Positions 49,164 to 58,184 of a DNA stretch of 64,000 nucleotides are shown here, piece by piece. The first letter of the stretch is position 1, and each line of letters begins with the position of its first letter. This DNA comes from Anaerocolumna jejuensis DSM 15929 (lineage in GTDB: Bacteria > Bacillota > Clostridia > Lachnospirales > Lachnospiraceae): positions 1-64,000 of the forward strand of contig NZ_FRAC01000032.1 in the NCBI RefSeq assembly GCF_900142215.1, in the 5' to 3' direction. A program made the translations under genes and the position numbers. A model generated the notes under the pieces. That model saw nothing but the letters and a program-made list of their open reading frames with translations, had not been told where the DNA came from and ran no database searches.

Positions 49164-50522
49164 ATGAACCAAATTATTCAGTCACTGGTAGAACGTTCCA
49201 GAAAAGCGCAGCAAATTTTATACACTTATAATCAGGAAAAGACGGACGAAATCGTAGAAATGTTCGCAAGCGTTGTTTTCAATCATGCCGAACCGCTGGC
49301 AAGGATGGCTGTAGAAGAAAGCAGAATGGGCGTATACGAGGATAAGATTACGAAAAATAAGGAGAAAGCAAAAACAATCTGGAATTCGCTGAAAGGAAAG
49401 AAGTCCATAGGCATCATTGGAAGAGAGGAAGAGGCAGGGCTCATTGAAATAGCAAAACCAATGGGAGTCATTGCAGCAGCAATGCCGTGCACCAATCCGA
49501 TTATAACGCCCATGTGCAATGCTATGTTTGCTGTCAAATGCCAGAATACCATTATCGTAGCTCCTCACCCCCGCGGCAAAAAATGTGCTATGGCACTGGC
49601 AGAGCTTTATTATAAGGAATTAGACGGCATGGGAGTTCCAAGAGATATCTTTCTGGTGGTGGAAGAGCCAACGATTGATTTGACCACGGAATTGATGTCA
49701 GCCTGCGATACGGTCATAGCAACCGGCGGTATGGGAGTTGTGAAATCTGCCTATTCCAGTGGAAAACCCAGCTATGGGGTTGGACCTGGAAATGTCCAGG
49801 GGCTGATTGATGAAGGAATCGATTACAGGGCGGCAGCAGGCCGTATGATAGCCAGCCGTATCTTTGATAATGGGATTCTCTGTACCAGTACCCAGAGTAT
49901 CATTGCTCCTGAAAAGGATTATGAATCCGTTATCAAGGAATTTGTGGCTCAGGGTGCTTATTATATTGATGATCCGGCAGTGATTGCCAGTCTGTCAGAG
50001 GTGGTATTCCCAGGCGGCGTCATCAATAAAAACGTAGTTGGGCAGTCGGTTAAGACAATTGCGGGACTGGCTGGTATCTCCATTCCGGAGGGAACCAAGG
50101 TCATTATTGTTAAGCCGGAAAGACATGGCGCCGGTGTGGTATGGAGCAGGGAGAAGATGTGTCCCATGATGACGGCCTATAGCTATAAAACCTGGGAAGA
50201 GGCGGTTCAGATTGCTTATGATAACCTGCTGGTAGAAGGGGAGGGCCACACAGCAGATATCCAGTCTGACAATCAGGCACACATCGAATATGCAGGTGTG
50301 AAGCTGCCTGTAAGCCGCGTGGTGGTGAACCAGAGCTGCTCCGTCATGGCAGGAGGTGCTTTTGGAAATGCACTGAATCCCAGCGCAACTCTTGGCTGCG
50401 GAAGCTGGGGCAACAATGCCATCAGCGAGAACCTCTTCTATACCCATCTAATGAACAAGAGCCGCATCGCCTTTGTCAGGAAGAATTGGAAACAGCCGTC
50501 CGATGAGGAGATTTTTGCGTAG
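49164..50522 (+). CDS. CoA-acylating aldehyde dehydrogenase
   Basis: The 452-residue protein is of the CoA-dependent aldehyde dehydrogenase group (SucD / PduP / EutE-like). The catalytic Cys240 lies in DNGILCTSTQS. Other motifs are KPMGVIAAAMPCTNP and GVGPGNVQ. It interconverts an aldehyde and its acyl-CoA with NAD(P). The neighbouring 4-hydroxybutyrate-type CoA transferase makes succinate semialdehyde a candidate substrate, though acetaldehyde or butyraldehyde cannot be excluded. No microcompartment targeting peptide is visible. The ATG at 49164 follows GGGAGG; the longer frame has no SD. Confidence 0.88.
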   Translation: MNQIIQSLVERSRKAQQILYTYNQEKTDEIVEMFASVVFNHAEPLARMAVEESRMGVYEDKITKNKEKAKTIWNSLKGKKSIGIIGREEEAGLIEIAKPMGVIAAAMPCTNPIITPMCNAMFAVKCQNTIIVAPHPRGKKCAMALAELYYKELDGMGVPRDIFLVVEEPTIDLTTELMSACDTVIATGGMGVVKSAYSSGKPSYGVGPGNVQGLIDEGIDYRAAAGRMIASRIFDNGILCTSTQSIIAPEKDYESVIKEFVAQGAYYIDDPAVIASLSEVVFPGGVINKNVVGQSVKTIAGLAGISIPEGTKVIIVKPERHGAGVVWSREKMCPMMTAYSYKTWEEAVQIAYDNLLVEGEGHTADIQSDNQAHIEYAGVKLPVSRVVVNQSCSVMAGGAFGNALNPSATLGCGSWGNNAISENLFYTHLMNKSRIAFVRKNWKQPSDEEIFA

Positions 50523-50589
50523 GAGAGCCGGTATAGGAAGGAAGTATTTTGTTTTTATGATGTAATTCTGCCGGGGAGGTTACATAAGT

Positions 50590-51906
50590 ATGGATTGGAA
50601 AGAGATATACCTATCAAGACTTAAAACGATGGAAGAAGCCGTAAAGCTTATAAAATCCGGTGACCGTGTGGTTATTGGCCATGCGGCAGGTGAACCGGTG
50701 AAGCTGGTTGATACAATGGTAGATTATGCAGTAATGGCTGACTTAAAAAATATTGAAATTTTCCAGCAGGTGGATATGGGGCACTCCCTTTACACCCAGC
50801 CTGGTATGGAACTGCATTTCAGAGAAAACAGCCTGTTTTTGGGAGCACGGACAAGAGACTGTGTGAACAGCGGGCGGGGAGATTTTACACCCTGCTATTT
50901 TTACCAGACTCCTTCTTTTTTCCGAAATGTGAAAAAGCCCGATGTGGTTTTGGCTACCCTATCCCTGCCTGATGAACATGGCTATTGCAGCTTTGGAGTA
51001 TCCTGCGATTATACAAAGCCGGCAGCAGAAACAGAAGGGGCAAAGGTGATTGCCGTTGTCAATCCCAATATGCCAAGGACCTTAGGAGACAGCTTTATTC
51101 ATGTGAGGGATATTGATGTGATTGTGGAGGACGATACTCCGATTCCGGAGCTTGGGCTTCCTCCCATCGGTGATGATGAGATGGCAATCGGAGAACACAT
51201 TGCATCTTTGGTGAATGACGGTGATTGTTTACAGCTTGGAATTGGAGCCATTCCCGATGCCGTTTTAAAATTCCTTGGAAATAAGAAAAATCTTGGTATT
51301 CATTCTGAGGTAATTTCAGATGGGGTCATTGAGCTTTATGAGCAAGGGGTAATTAATTGCAGTGCAAAGAATTTTAACCGGGATAAAATGGTAGCATCAT
51401 TTTTTATGGGAACCCGGAAGCTCTATGACTTTGCGGACGATAATCCCGGCCTGTACATAGCACCGGTGGATTATGTCAATCATCCTGCAATCATTGGAAA
51501 AAATGATAATCTGGTATCCATTAATTCGTCGATGGAAGTAAATCTTATGGGAGAGGCCTGTTCCGAGGCCAAGGGACTGGAACAGATTTCCGGAATCGGC
51601 GGGCAGGTTGACTTTATCCGTGGAGCCGCCTTTTCCAGGGGCGGAAGATCCATTTTAGCGTTTCCTGCCACGGCCGAAGAGGGAACCATTTCAAAGATTG
51701 TGCCATTCCTGACCCAGGGAGCCACAGTAACAGCTTCCAGAACGGATGTGGATTATATCGTTACAGAATATGGGATCGCGAAAATGAAAGGTAATACTTT
51801 ACGGGAAAGAGCACATCAGTTAATCCGCATTGCAGCACCTCAGTTTAAGGATGGTTTGGCGGAGGAATTTGAAAGACGTTTTGCTGAAAAATATCAGGAG
51901 GTGTAG
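50590..51906 (+). CDS. Acetyl-CoA hydrolase/4-hydroxybutyrate CoA-transferase family protein
   Basis: The 438-residue class I-type CoA transferase resembles 4-hydroxybutyrate CoA-transferase in length and motifs: IKSGDRVVIGHAAGEP at the start, QLGIGAIPDAVLKFL, and the catalytic Glu240 in IHSEVISDG, where acyl-CoA forms a glutamyl thioester. GGQVDFIRGA and VDYIVTEYGIAKMKG are the C-terminal signature. It should exchange CoA between acetate and another short-chain acid. It lies 67 nt after the aldehyde dehydrogenase gene. Confidence 0.9.
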   Translation: MDWKEIYLSRLKTMEEAVKLIKSGDRVVIGHAAGEPVKLVDTMVDYAVMADLKNIEIFQQVDMGHSLYTQPGMELHFRENSLFLGARTRDCVNSGRGDFTPCYFYQTPSFFRNVKKPDVVLATLSLPDEHGYCSFGVSCDYTKPAAETEGAKVIAVVNPNMPRTLGDSFIHVRDIDVIVEDDTPIPELGLPPIGDDEMAIGEHIASLVNDGDCLQLGIGAIPDAVLKFLGNKKNLGIHSEVISDGVIELYEQGVINCSAKNFNRDKMVASFFMGTRKLYDFADDNPGLYIAPVDYVNHPAIIGKNDNLVSINSSMEVNLMGEACSEAKGLEQISGIGGQVDFIRGAAFSRGGRSILAFPATAEEGTISKIVPFLTQGATVTASRTDVDYIVTEYGIAKMKGNTLRERAHQLIRIAAPQFKDGLAEEFERRFAEKYQEV

Positions 51907-51910
51907 CTTT

Positions 51911-52318
51911 GTGGATTGGAAAAAAATCTATGATTCAAAGGTGAAATCCCCTCAGGAGGCCGTAAAAATCATTCATTCCGGGGATAGGGTGCTAATTGCT
52001 CATGCGGCGGCAGAACCAGATACGCTTGTGAGTGCAATGGTTGAATATGCGGCTGGGCAGAATTTAAAAAATATCAATATTGTTCAGCAGCATGATATGG
52101 GAGCCTGTCGGTTTTTTGAACCCTCCTTTCTGACGGAGGGTACGGCGGTTACTACCAGCAGAAACGATGTGGATTATATCGTAACGGAATATGGAATTGC
52201 CCATTTAAAAGGAAAATGCTTAAGGGAACGGGCCAGGGAACTAATAAAGATTGCCGCACCAGCCTTTCGGGAAGAATTATCTGGAGAATTTTTAAAACGC
52301 TTTGGAAAAGATTTCTGA
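51911..52318 (+). pseudogene. Internally deleted CoA transferase paralogue
   Basis: The frame begins GTG (51911) with VDWKKIYDSKVKSPQEAV, parallel to the start of the preceding CoA transferase. After about 75 residues it jumps to LTEGTAVTTSRNDVDYIVTEYGIAHLKG, the C-terminal end of the family. About 300 residues in the middle, including the catalytic Glu, are missing without loss of frame. The result is a 135-codon open frame with an intact SD (AGGAGGTGTAG). It is a decayed tandem duplicate; catalytic activity is very unlikely. Confidence 0.8.
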
Positions 52319-52359
52319 TCGGCAGGAAACACTTAAGATTGTATGAAAGAAGTGGGGAT

Positions 52360-53250
52360 ATGACAGCTAATTTTGAGCATTATAAAGTCTTTTACTATGT
52401 AGCCAAATACAAAAATTTCACCAGAGCGGCCAATGCCTTGGTAACGAGCCAGCCATCCGTTACATATTGTATGCAGAATCTTGAGAGTATGTTAGGATGC
52501 AAGCTGTTTATACGATCCAGAAAAGGTGTTACTTTGACAGCCGAAGGAGAACTTCTTTACAGCTTTGTGGCCCCTGCCTGCAAACAACTGATGCAGGGGG
52601 AGGAAAAGCTGAGAGAATTAATGGGAGAGCAGCATGACCGTATCAATGTAGGGGCAACCCAGATGGCTATGCGGTCTTATCTGGTGGAAAAACTAAAGAT
52701 ATTCCAGGAGGAGTATCCTCAGGTTAAGCTTAATATCTTCAATTATAATACGGAGCCGACACTAAGTGAGCTGAAAGCCGGAAAGATAGATCTGGCTATT
52801 GTTACCACTCCTATTGATTATGAAAAGAGACTGAAGGTAGTTGAAGTCAAATCCTTTAAGAGCATACTGGTGGGAGGCCAAATATATAAGGAATATGGGG
52901 AGCGGAAAATGTTTCTTTCAGAAGTCGTGAAACTTCCTCTGATCACCATGTCCAGTACCAGCACCACCTTTGGCTTTCTTCAGGAATTTTACCGTTCCTG
53001 CAGTCTTACCATGCAGCCGGCCATTGAGGTCGCCACCATGGATCTCATTATTCCGGTTATCCGAAAGAATCTTGGGATTGGATTTGTTCCGGAGGAGTTT
53101 GCCGGACCATTTCTTAAAGCGAAGGAAATTCTGGAAATAAAGCTTCATGAACAGATTCCGGAGCGTAAAATCTGCATTGTCAGTGATAACAACAGACCCT
53201 TAAGCGTAGTAGCCAAAGAACTGCAAAACATGCTGGAAGGTAAGAACTAA
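52360..53250 (+). CDS. LysR-family transcriptional regulator
   Basis: The 296-residue protein has the N-terminal LysR helix-turn-helix (FYYVAKYKNFTRAANALVTSQPSVTYCMQNLESMLGCKLF, given here only as a region at about residues 10-50) and a periplasmic-binding-like effector domain. It is embedded in the plus-strand catabolic gene set and probably controls it in response to the substrate acid. The ATG at 52360 has a weak SD (GTGGGGAT). The upstream in-frame extension overlaps the CoA transferase remnant and is not used. Confidence 0.9.
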   Translation: MTANFEHYKVFYYVAKYKNFTRAANALVTSQPSVTYCMQNLESMLGCKLFIRSRKGVTLTAEGELLYSFVAPACKQLMQGEEKLRELMGEQHDRINVGATQMAMRSYLVEKLKIFQEEYPQVKLNIFNYNTEPTLSELKAGKIDLAIVTTPIDYEKRLKVVEVKSFKSILVGGQIYKEYGERKMFLSEVVKLPLITMSSTSTTFGFLQEFYRSCSLTMQPAIEVATMDLIIPVIRKNLGIGFVPEEFAGPFLKAKEILEIKLHEQIPERKICIVSDNNRPLSVVAKELQNMLEGKN

Positions 53251-53268
53251 ACCAGCCAAGGGTCTTAA

Positions 53269-53342
53269 ATACCGTCCTCACCCACTGCTTCAGAAGGTGG
53301 TGCCGGGCGAAAAGCCGGTGTATCAATACAATGGATACTCAA
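53269..53342 (+). promoter_or_regulatory. Structured leader of larA
   Basis: Between the LysR stop and the larA SD the sequence can form stems: CACC with GGTG (from 53279), CC-GGC with GCC-GG around GAAAA (53303-53318), closed by ATAC (53269) with GTAT (53320). GTATC (53320-53324) can pair instead with GATAC (53334-53338), which excludes the closing helix. I recognise no known riboswitch class. Confidence 0.35.
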
Positions 53343-53360
53343 TAAGGAGGAGTAAGAAAT

Positions 53361-54656
53361 ATGGCGGTTGTGGAACTGCCCTTCGGAAGGGAAAAAATCA
53401 ATGTGAATATTCCTGACAGCAGGTTAAACGGGCTTCTTATTTCAGGGGCTCACAGCTATCAGGCAGATGGGGAGGAAGAGGAACTGGTCCGAAAAGCCAT
53501 GGAACACCCCATACATTCCCCAAGGCTTAAGGAACTGGTTAAGGGAAAGAAAAGTATTGTCATGATTGCCAGCGACCACACCCGGCCGGTTCCAAGCCGG
53601 GTGATAACACCTGCAATCATAGAGGAAATCAAGGAAGGAAATCCCCAGGCCCAGCTTACAATCCTAATAGCCACCGGATTTCATAGATCCACCACCAGGG
53701 AGGAATTAATTGATAAGTTCGGACGGGAAATTGTTGACAGGACGGATGTTCGTTTTGTTGTTCATGAAAGCCGGAAGGAAGAGGATATGGTTTTCATAGG
53801 CACCCTTCCTTCGGGAGGAAGGCTTTTGATAAACCGGATAGCGGCAGAGGCAGATGTCCTTTTTTCAGAAGGCTTTATAGAGCCTCATTTCTTTGCAGGC
53901 TTTTCCGGCGGAAGAAAAAGCGTGCTGCCGGGAGTCTCAAGCGGGGTGACAGTCATGGCAAACCATTGCTCGGAGTTTATTGACAGCCCATTTGCAAGAA
54001 CCGGTATTCTGGAGGGAAATCCCATACATAGGGATATGGTATACGCCGCCGGGAAGGCAAAGCTGTCTTTTATCGTCAATGTAGTACTGGATGAAAACAA
54101 AAAAGTGATAAAGGCCTATGCAGGCCATTTTGACGAGGCTCATAAGGAAGGCTGCAGATTTGTGGACCAGCTCTCAGGAGTAGATGCCATTCCGGCGGAT
54201 ATTGTCATTTCTACCAATGGCGGATATCCCCTGGATCAGAATATATACCAGGCGGTAAAAGGCATGACGGCAGCGGAGGCCACCTGCAATCCCGGGGGTG
54301 TCATCATTATGGCAGCAAGCTGCAGCGACGGACATGGAGGCCAGTCCCTTTATGATACCTTTGCAAGGGGAGAAGATAAAAATGCAATCATGAAACGGTT
54401 TCTTGACACGCCTCGGGATAAAACCGTACCGGATCAGTGGGAGGCGCAGATTTTGTGCAGAATCCTTTTGAAATATAAGGTGATAATGGTTACACAGGCT
54501 CCCAGGGAAATGATTTGTAATATGCAGATGGATTATGCAGACAGCGTAGAGGAGGCAATTTCTATGGCAGATCATTATCTTGGCAAGACTGACGGGAAAA
54601 TCACGGTCATTCCCGACGGGGTTTCCGTTATTGTCAGGAAAAGACGGCTTTCGTAA
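53361..54656 (+). CDS. larA: LarA-family nickel-pincer 2-hydroxyacid racemase
   Basis: The 431-residue protein keeps all LarA active-site residues: Asp72 and Arg75 (SDHTRPVP), His108 (TGFHRS), His176 (EPHFFAG), Lys186 (GGRKSVLPG), which holds the nickel-pincer cofactor covalently, and His202 (NHCSEF). LarA interconverts D- and L-lactate; family members act on other 2-hydroxy acids. Downstream EtfB, EtfA and FAD dehydrogenase genes match the Acetobacterium lct operon, where the racemase is LctF, supporting lactate. Cofactor synthesis needs LarB, LarC and LarE; only larE is in the window (12.0-12.8 kb). Confidence 0.92.
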   Translation: MAVVELPFGREKINVNIPDSRLNGLLISGAHSYQADGEEEELVRKAMEHPIHSPRLKELVKGKKSIVMIASDHTRPVPSRVITPAIIEEIKEGNPQAQLTILIATGFHRSTTREELIDKFGREIVDRTDVRFVVHESRKEEDMVFIGTLPSGGRLLINRIAAEADVLFSEGFIEPHFFAGFSGGRKSVLPGVSSGVTVMANHCSEFIDSPFARTGILEGNPIHRDMVYAAGKAKLSFIVNVVLDENKKVIKAYAGHFDEAHKEGCRFVDQLSGVDAIPADIVISTNGGYPLDQNIYQAVKGMTAAEATCNPGGVIIMAASCSDGHGGQSLYDTFARGEDKNAIMKRFLDTPRDKTVPDQWEAQILCRILLKYKVIMVTQAPREMICNMQMDYADSVEEAISMADHYLGKTDGKITVIPDGVSVIVRKRRLS

Positions 54657-54721
54657 ATTGCCGCCTGGATGCCTGGCTTTCAAAATGCGGAGGCGGATTT
54701 AATAAGAAAAGGAGAAAAGGA

Positions 54722-55510
54722 ATGAAGATTCTTGTTTGTATCAAGCAGGTACCTGACAGCAATAAGGTCGAAGTGGATCCTGTTACAGGAGTGTTAAAAA
54801 GAAACGGAGCGGCTTCAAAGATGAATCCCTATGATTTGTATGCCATTGAAACTGCCCTTTGGATGAAAGAGAAAGCGGGAGGTAGTGTCGATGTTATTTC
54901 CATGGGACCTCCCCAGGCCATGCAGGTAATAAAAGAAGCGTTTTCCATGGGAGCAGACAGGGGAACACTTTTGTCAGACAGACGTTTTGGAGGAGCTGAT
55001 GTTCTCGCAACCAGCTATACCCTGGCACAGGGAATTAAGGCAATGGGAGAGTATGACTTGATTCTTTGCGGTAAGCAGACTACAGATGGGGACACCGCGC
55101 AGGTAGGTCCGGAAATATCGGAATGGCTGGACCTTCCAAGTGTATCCAATGTTGTGAGAATCCGAAAGCTTGAAGAAGATGGAATTACAGTAGATATGGA
55201 TCTTCCCGATGAGGTAGAGGTGGCTAAAGTAAAATTTCCATGCCTTTTAGCAGTGGAGAAGGATATCTTTCAGCCAAGACTCCCTTCCTATGTAAAAAAA
55301 TCAGAGACGAAGGACAGAGAGATTCAAGTCCTTACCCTTGATGATATGAAGGATAAGGACGAAATGAATTACGGCCTGAACGGATCACCCACTCAGGTAC
55401 AGAAGATATTCCCTCCGGAAACAAACGATAAAAAGGAAGTATGGGATGAATCAGGAGAGGTGCTTGCAAAAAAGCTGTTTAACAAAATTGAGGAGCTGAA
55501 ATTTGTTTAG
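54722..55510 (+). CDS. etfB: Electron transfer flavoprotein beta subunit (LctB-like)
   Basis: The 262-residue EtfB has MKILVCIKQVPDSNKVEVDP at the start and the nucleotide/FAD-binding GKQTTDGDTAQVGPE (about 118-132). Together with the ferredoxin-type EtfA and FAD dehydrogenase that follow, it fits the confurcating lactate dehydrogenase complex. In that complex reduced ferredoxin drives NAD-dependent lactate oxidation and EtfB carries the bifurcating FAD. It lies 65 nt after larA and 11 nt before etfA. Confidence 0.93.
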   Translation: MKILVCIKQVPDSNKVEVDPVTGVLKRNGAASKMNPYDLYAIETALWMKEKAGGSVDVISMGPPQAMQVIKEAFSMGADRGTLLSDRRFGGADVLATSYTLAQGIKAMGEYDLILCGKQTTDGDTAQVGPEISEWLDLPSVSNVVRIRKLEEDGITVDMDLPDEVEVAKVKFPCLLAVEKDIFQPRLPSYVKKSETKDREIQVLTLDDMKDKDEMNYGLNGSPTQVQKIFPPETNDKKEVWDESGEVLAKKLFNKIEELKFV

Positions 55511-55521
55511 GAGGTGAAAAT

Positions 55522-56736
55522 ATGGCAAGGTTAATCGTAAATCAGGAGAGAATTCCTGACAATCAGGAGCTGATAAAAATCTGTCCCTTTGGGGCAATGG
55601 AGGAGCAGGGTGGAAAGGTTATCATAAATGCTGCCTGCAAGATGTGCCGCCTTTGTGTAAAGAAGGGTCCTAAGGGCGCAGTAGAGTATATGGAGGACGT
55701 AAAAAAGAATGAGATTAACAAAGACGAATGGAAGGGAATTGCTGTTTATGCAGACCATGTAGATGGTACCATTCATCCGGTTACCTTTGAATTGATTGGA
55801 AAGGCAAAGGAGATGTCAGCTGTTACCGGGCAAGAGGTATATGTACTGTTCATGGGAAAGGATATCAGGGAAAAAAGTGAGGAACTCCTCCATTACGGAG
55901 CTGACAAAGTCTTCGTTTATGACAAGGAGGAGCTGGCACGTTTTAAGATAGAGCCCTATACGGCAGTCTTTGAAGCTTTTATCAAAAAAGTCAAGCCCTC
56001 CTCCATTCTGGTAGGAGCAACCACTGTAGGGCGTCAGCTTGCGCCAAGAGTGGCTGCCAGAATGAAAACCGGTCTCACTGCGGACTGTACCATTCTGGAA
56101 ATGAATGAAAATACGGACTTATCCCAGATCCGGCCGGCCTTTGGCGGCAACATTATGGCTCATATCAAGACTCCAAACCATCGTCCTCAGATTGCTACGG
56201 TCCGGTATAAGATAATGAATGCCCCAGTCCGCTCGGAGTCAAAATCAGGGGAAATCGTGGTTTGTGATATTAAGAAAGAAAAGCTTTCCTGTTACGTGGA
56301 CGTCATTGATATTCTGCCAAAGGAAAAGGAGACCTTCATTGAGAATTCCGACGTTCTGGTTGTTGCAGGAAGAGGAGTGAAAAAAGAAGAGGATTTAAGG
56401 CTGCTCCGGGAGCTGGCAGAGCTTCTGGGAGGTCAGGTGGCATGCACCAGACCAATGGTTGAGTCCGGCTGGCTGGATGCGAAATACCAGGTTGGCTTAA
56501 GCGGCCGTACTGTCAGACCAAAGCTTATCATCACCTGCGGAGTTTCCGGCGCCATTCAGTTTGTGGCTGGCATGGACCATTCGGATACCATATTTGCAAT
56601 CAACAACGATCCAAAGGCACCGATCTTTAAATCAGCTCATTATTGTCTGATAGGTGACCTCTATGAAATTCTCCCTAAACTGATTGCAAGGATAAAAGAG
56701 AAGGAAGGTGTAGAAGCATGGGATATAAGAAAATAG
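55522..56736 (+). CDS. etfA: Electron transfer flavoprotein alpha subunit with ferredoxin domain (LctC-like)
   Basis: The 404-residue EtfA carries an N-terminal iron-sulfur extension. Cys22 (ICPFG) plus three cysteines in CKMCRLC (about 39-45) can ligate one [4Fe-4S] cluster; the classical CxxxCP fourth position is replaced. The EtfA core follows, with GATTVGRQLAPRVAARM and the FAD-binding SGRTVRPKLIITCGVSGAIQ near the end. This extension marks the LctC type of Acetobacterium. It overlaps the dehydrogenase gene by 19 nt. Confidence 0.93.
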   Translation: MARLIVNQERIPDNQELIKICPFGAMEEQGGKVIINAACKMCRLCVKKGPKGAVEYMEDVKKNEINKDEWKGIAVYADHVDGTIHPVTFELIGKAKEMSAVTGQEVYVLFMGKDIREKSEELLHYGADKVFVYDKEELARFKIEPYTAVFEAFIKKVKPSSILVGATTVGRQLAPRVAARMKTGLTADCTILEMNENTDLSQIRPAFGGNIMAHIKTPNHRPQIATVRYKIMNAPVRSESKSGEIVVCDIKKEKLSCYVDVIDILPKEKETFIENSDVLVVAGRGVKKEEDLRLLRELAELLGGQVACTRPMVESGWLDAKYQVGLSGRTVRPKLIITCGVSGAIQFVAGMDHSDTIFAINNDPKAPIFKSAHYCLIGDLYEILPKLIARIKEKEGVEAWDIRK

Positions 56737-58121
56737 ATAAAGATGATATTGCTTACATAAAAAATATTATTCAGGATGAGGAGCGTATCCTGACAGGGGA
56801 TTTTATTAAGGAGGAGTACAGCCATGATGAATTAAGCGGTATCAGCAGCTATCCTGATATCGTAGTGAAAGCAAAATCAGCAGAAGAGATATCTGAAATT
56901 ATGAAGTATGCTTACAAAAATGTCATACCCGTGACTCCAAGGGGGGCCGGTACCGGTCTGGTGGGCTCCTCCGTAGCAATGGAACACGGAATTATGATAG
57001 ATACCGCGTTAATGAACCAGGTGCTTGAACTGGATGAGGATAATCTGACAATTACGGTGGAACCGGGTGTTCTGCTTATGGAGCTTTCCGCTTATGTGGA
57101 AGAGCATGACCTGTTTTACCCGCCGGATCCAGGCGAAAAATCTGCGACCATTGGGGGCAATATCAGTACAAATGCAGGAGGCATGCGTGCCGTGAAATAT
57201 GGAGTAACCCGTGATTATGTAAGGGGTCTGGAAGTCGTTCTTCCCAGTGGTGAGATTACGGAATTCGGAGGTAAGGTCGTAAAAATAAGTTCCGGGTATG
57301 CTCTTAAGGATTTAATGATCGGAGCTGAGGGAACGCTCGGTTTTATCACAAAGGCCACGTTAAAACTGATTCCCCGCCCCAAGATAGTGATCAGCCTGCT
57401 GATTCCGTTCCCTACCCTGGAGCATGCCATTAATACGGTGCCGTTAATTGTCAAGTCAAAGACCATTCCCACAGCCATTGAATTCATGCAGCGGGAAGTT
57501 ATCATTGATGCAGAGCAGTATTTAGGAAAGGCATTTCCGGATAAACAGTCAGATGCTTATCTGCTCTTAAAATTTGATGGAAACTCGGTGGAAGAAATCG
57601 AAAAGGCATATGACAGTATTGCAAAACTTTGCCTGGAGCAGGGAGCCTTGGATGTCCTGATTTCTGATACCGAGGAGAGAGAGGATTCCATATGGAAGGC
57701 AAGGGGAGCATTTTTGGAAGCAATCAAGGGCTCTACCACCTACATGGATGAGGTTGATATGGTAGTTCCAAGGAGCTCAGTCAATGAAATGGTCACCTAT
57801 CTCCACAGTCTCCAAAAAGAGTGTGGTATAAGAATCAAGAGCTTTGGACACGCAGGGGATGGGAATCTACATGCCTATATGCTGAAAGATGATTTAAGCG
57901 AGGAGGAATGGGTAAAACGCATGAATGAAGCTATGGAAAAAGTGTATAAAAAGACCAAGAAGCTGGGAGGCCAGGTTTCCGGAGAACATGGCATCGGATT
58001 TGCAAAGAAGCCTTATCTGCGGGAATCTCTCCCCCAGGTGAATCTAAGCCTGATGAATGGTATTAAAAAGGTATTTGATCCTGAAAATATATTAAATCCT
58101 CACAAAATCGCCCAAATGTGA
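56718..58121 (+). CDS. lctD: FAD-linked lactate dehydrogenase (LctD/GlcD-like)
   Basis: The 467-residue flavoprotein has the FAD_binding_4 domain (VTPRGAGTGLVGSSV, about 68-82; PPDPGEKSATIGGNISTNAGG, about 132-152) and the C-terminal GlcD-type cap with SFGHAGDGNLH and GEHGIGFAKK. It oxidises a 2-hydroxy acid, most likely lactate, and passes electrons to EtfAB. Its position after etfBA repeats the lct order. No lactate permease gene follows; the gene ends at a hairpin. Confidence 0.92.
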   Translation: MGYKKIDKDDIAYIKNIIQDEERILTGDFIKEEYSHDELSGISSYPDIVVKAKSAEEISEIMKYAYKNVIPVTPRGAGTGLVGSSVAMEHGIMIDTALMNQVLELDEDNLTITVEPGVLLMELSAYVEEHDLFYPPDPGEKSATIGGNISTNAGGMRAVKYGVTRDYVRGLEVVLPSGEITEFGGKVVKISSGYALKDLMIGAEGTLGFITKATLKLIPRPKIVISLLIPFPTLEHAINTVPLIVKSKTIPTAIEFMQREVIIDAEQYLGKAFPDKQSDAYLLLKFDGNSVEEIEKAYDSIAKLCLEQGALDVLISDTEEREDSIWKARGAFLEAIKGSTTYMDEVDMVVPRSSVNEMVTYLHSLQKECGIRIKSFGHAGDGNLHAYMLKDDLSEEEWVKRMNEAMEKVYKKTKKLGGQVSGEHGIGFAKKPYLRESLPQVNLSLMNGIKKVFDPENILNPHKIAQM

Positions 58122-58132
58122 CAGAATAAAAT

Positions 58133-58161
58133 ATGTCCGGCTGTTCAGCGCAGCCGGACAT
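58133..58161. terminator. Hairpin between convergent lctD and GH4 genes
   Basis: ATGTCCGGCTG and CAGCCGGACAT form a perfect 11-bp stem with a 7-nt loop. T-runs are poor on both sides, so termination strength is uncertain. Confidence 0.6.
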
Positions 58162-58184
58162 ACTGGTCTATCAGTGAGTGCCCG

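Noticed and set aside
53251..53360. Known riboswitch class before larA
   Set aside because: The stems and loops do not match cobalamin, c-di-GMP, NiCo or other classes I can recall. Only a generic structured leader is reported.
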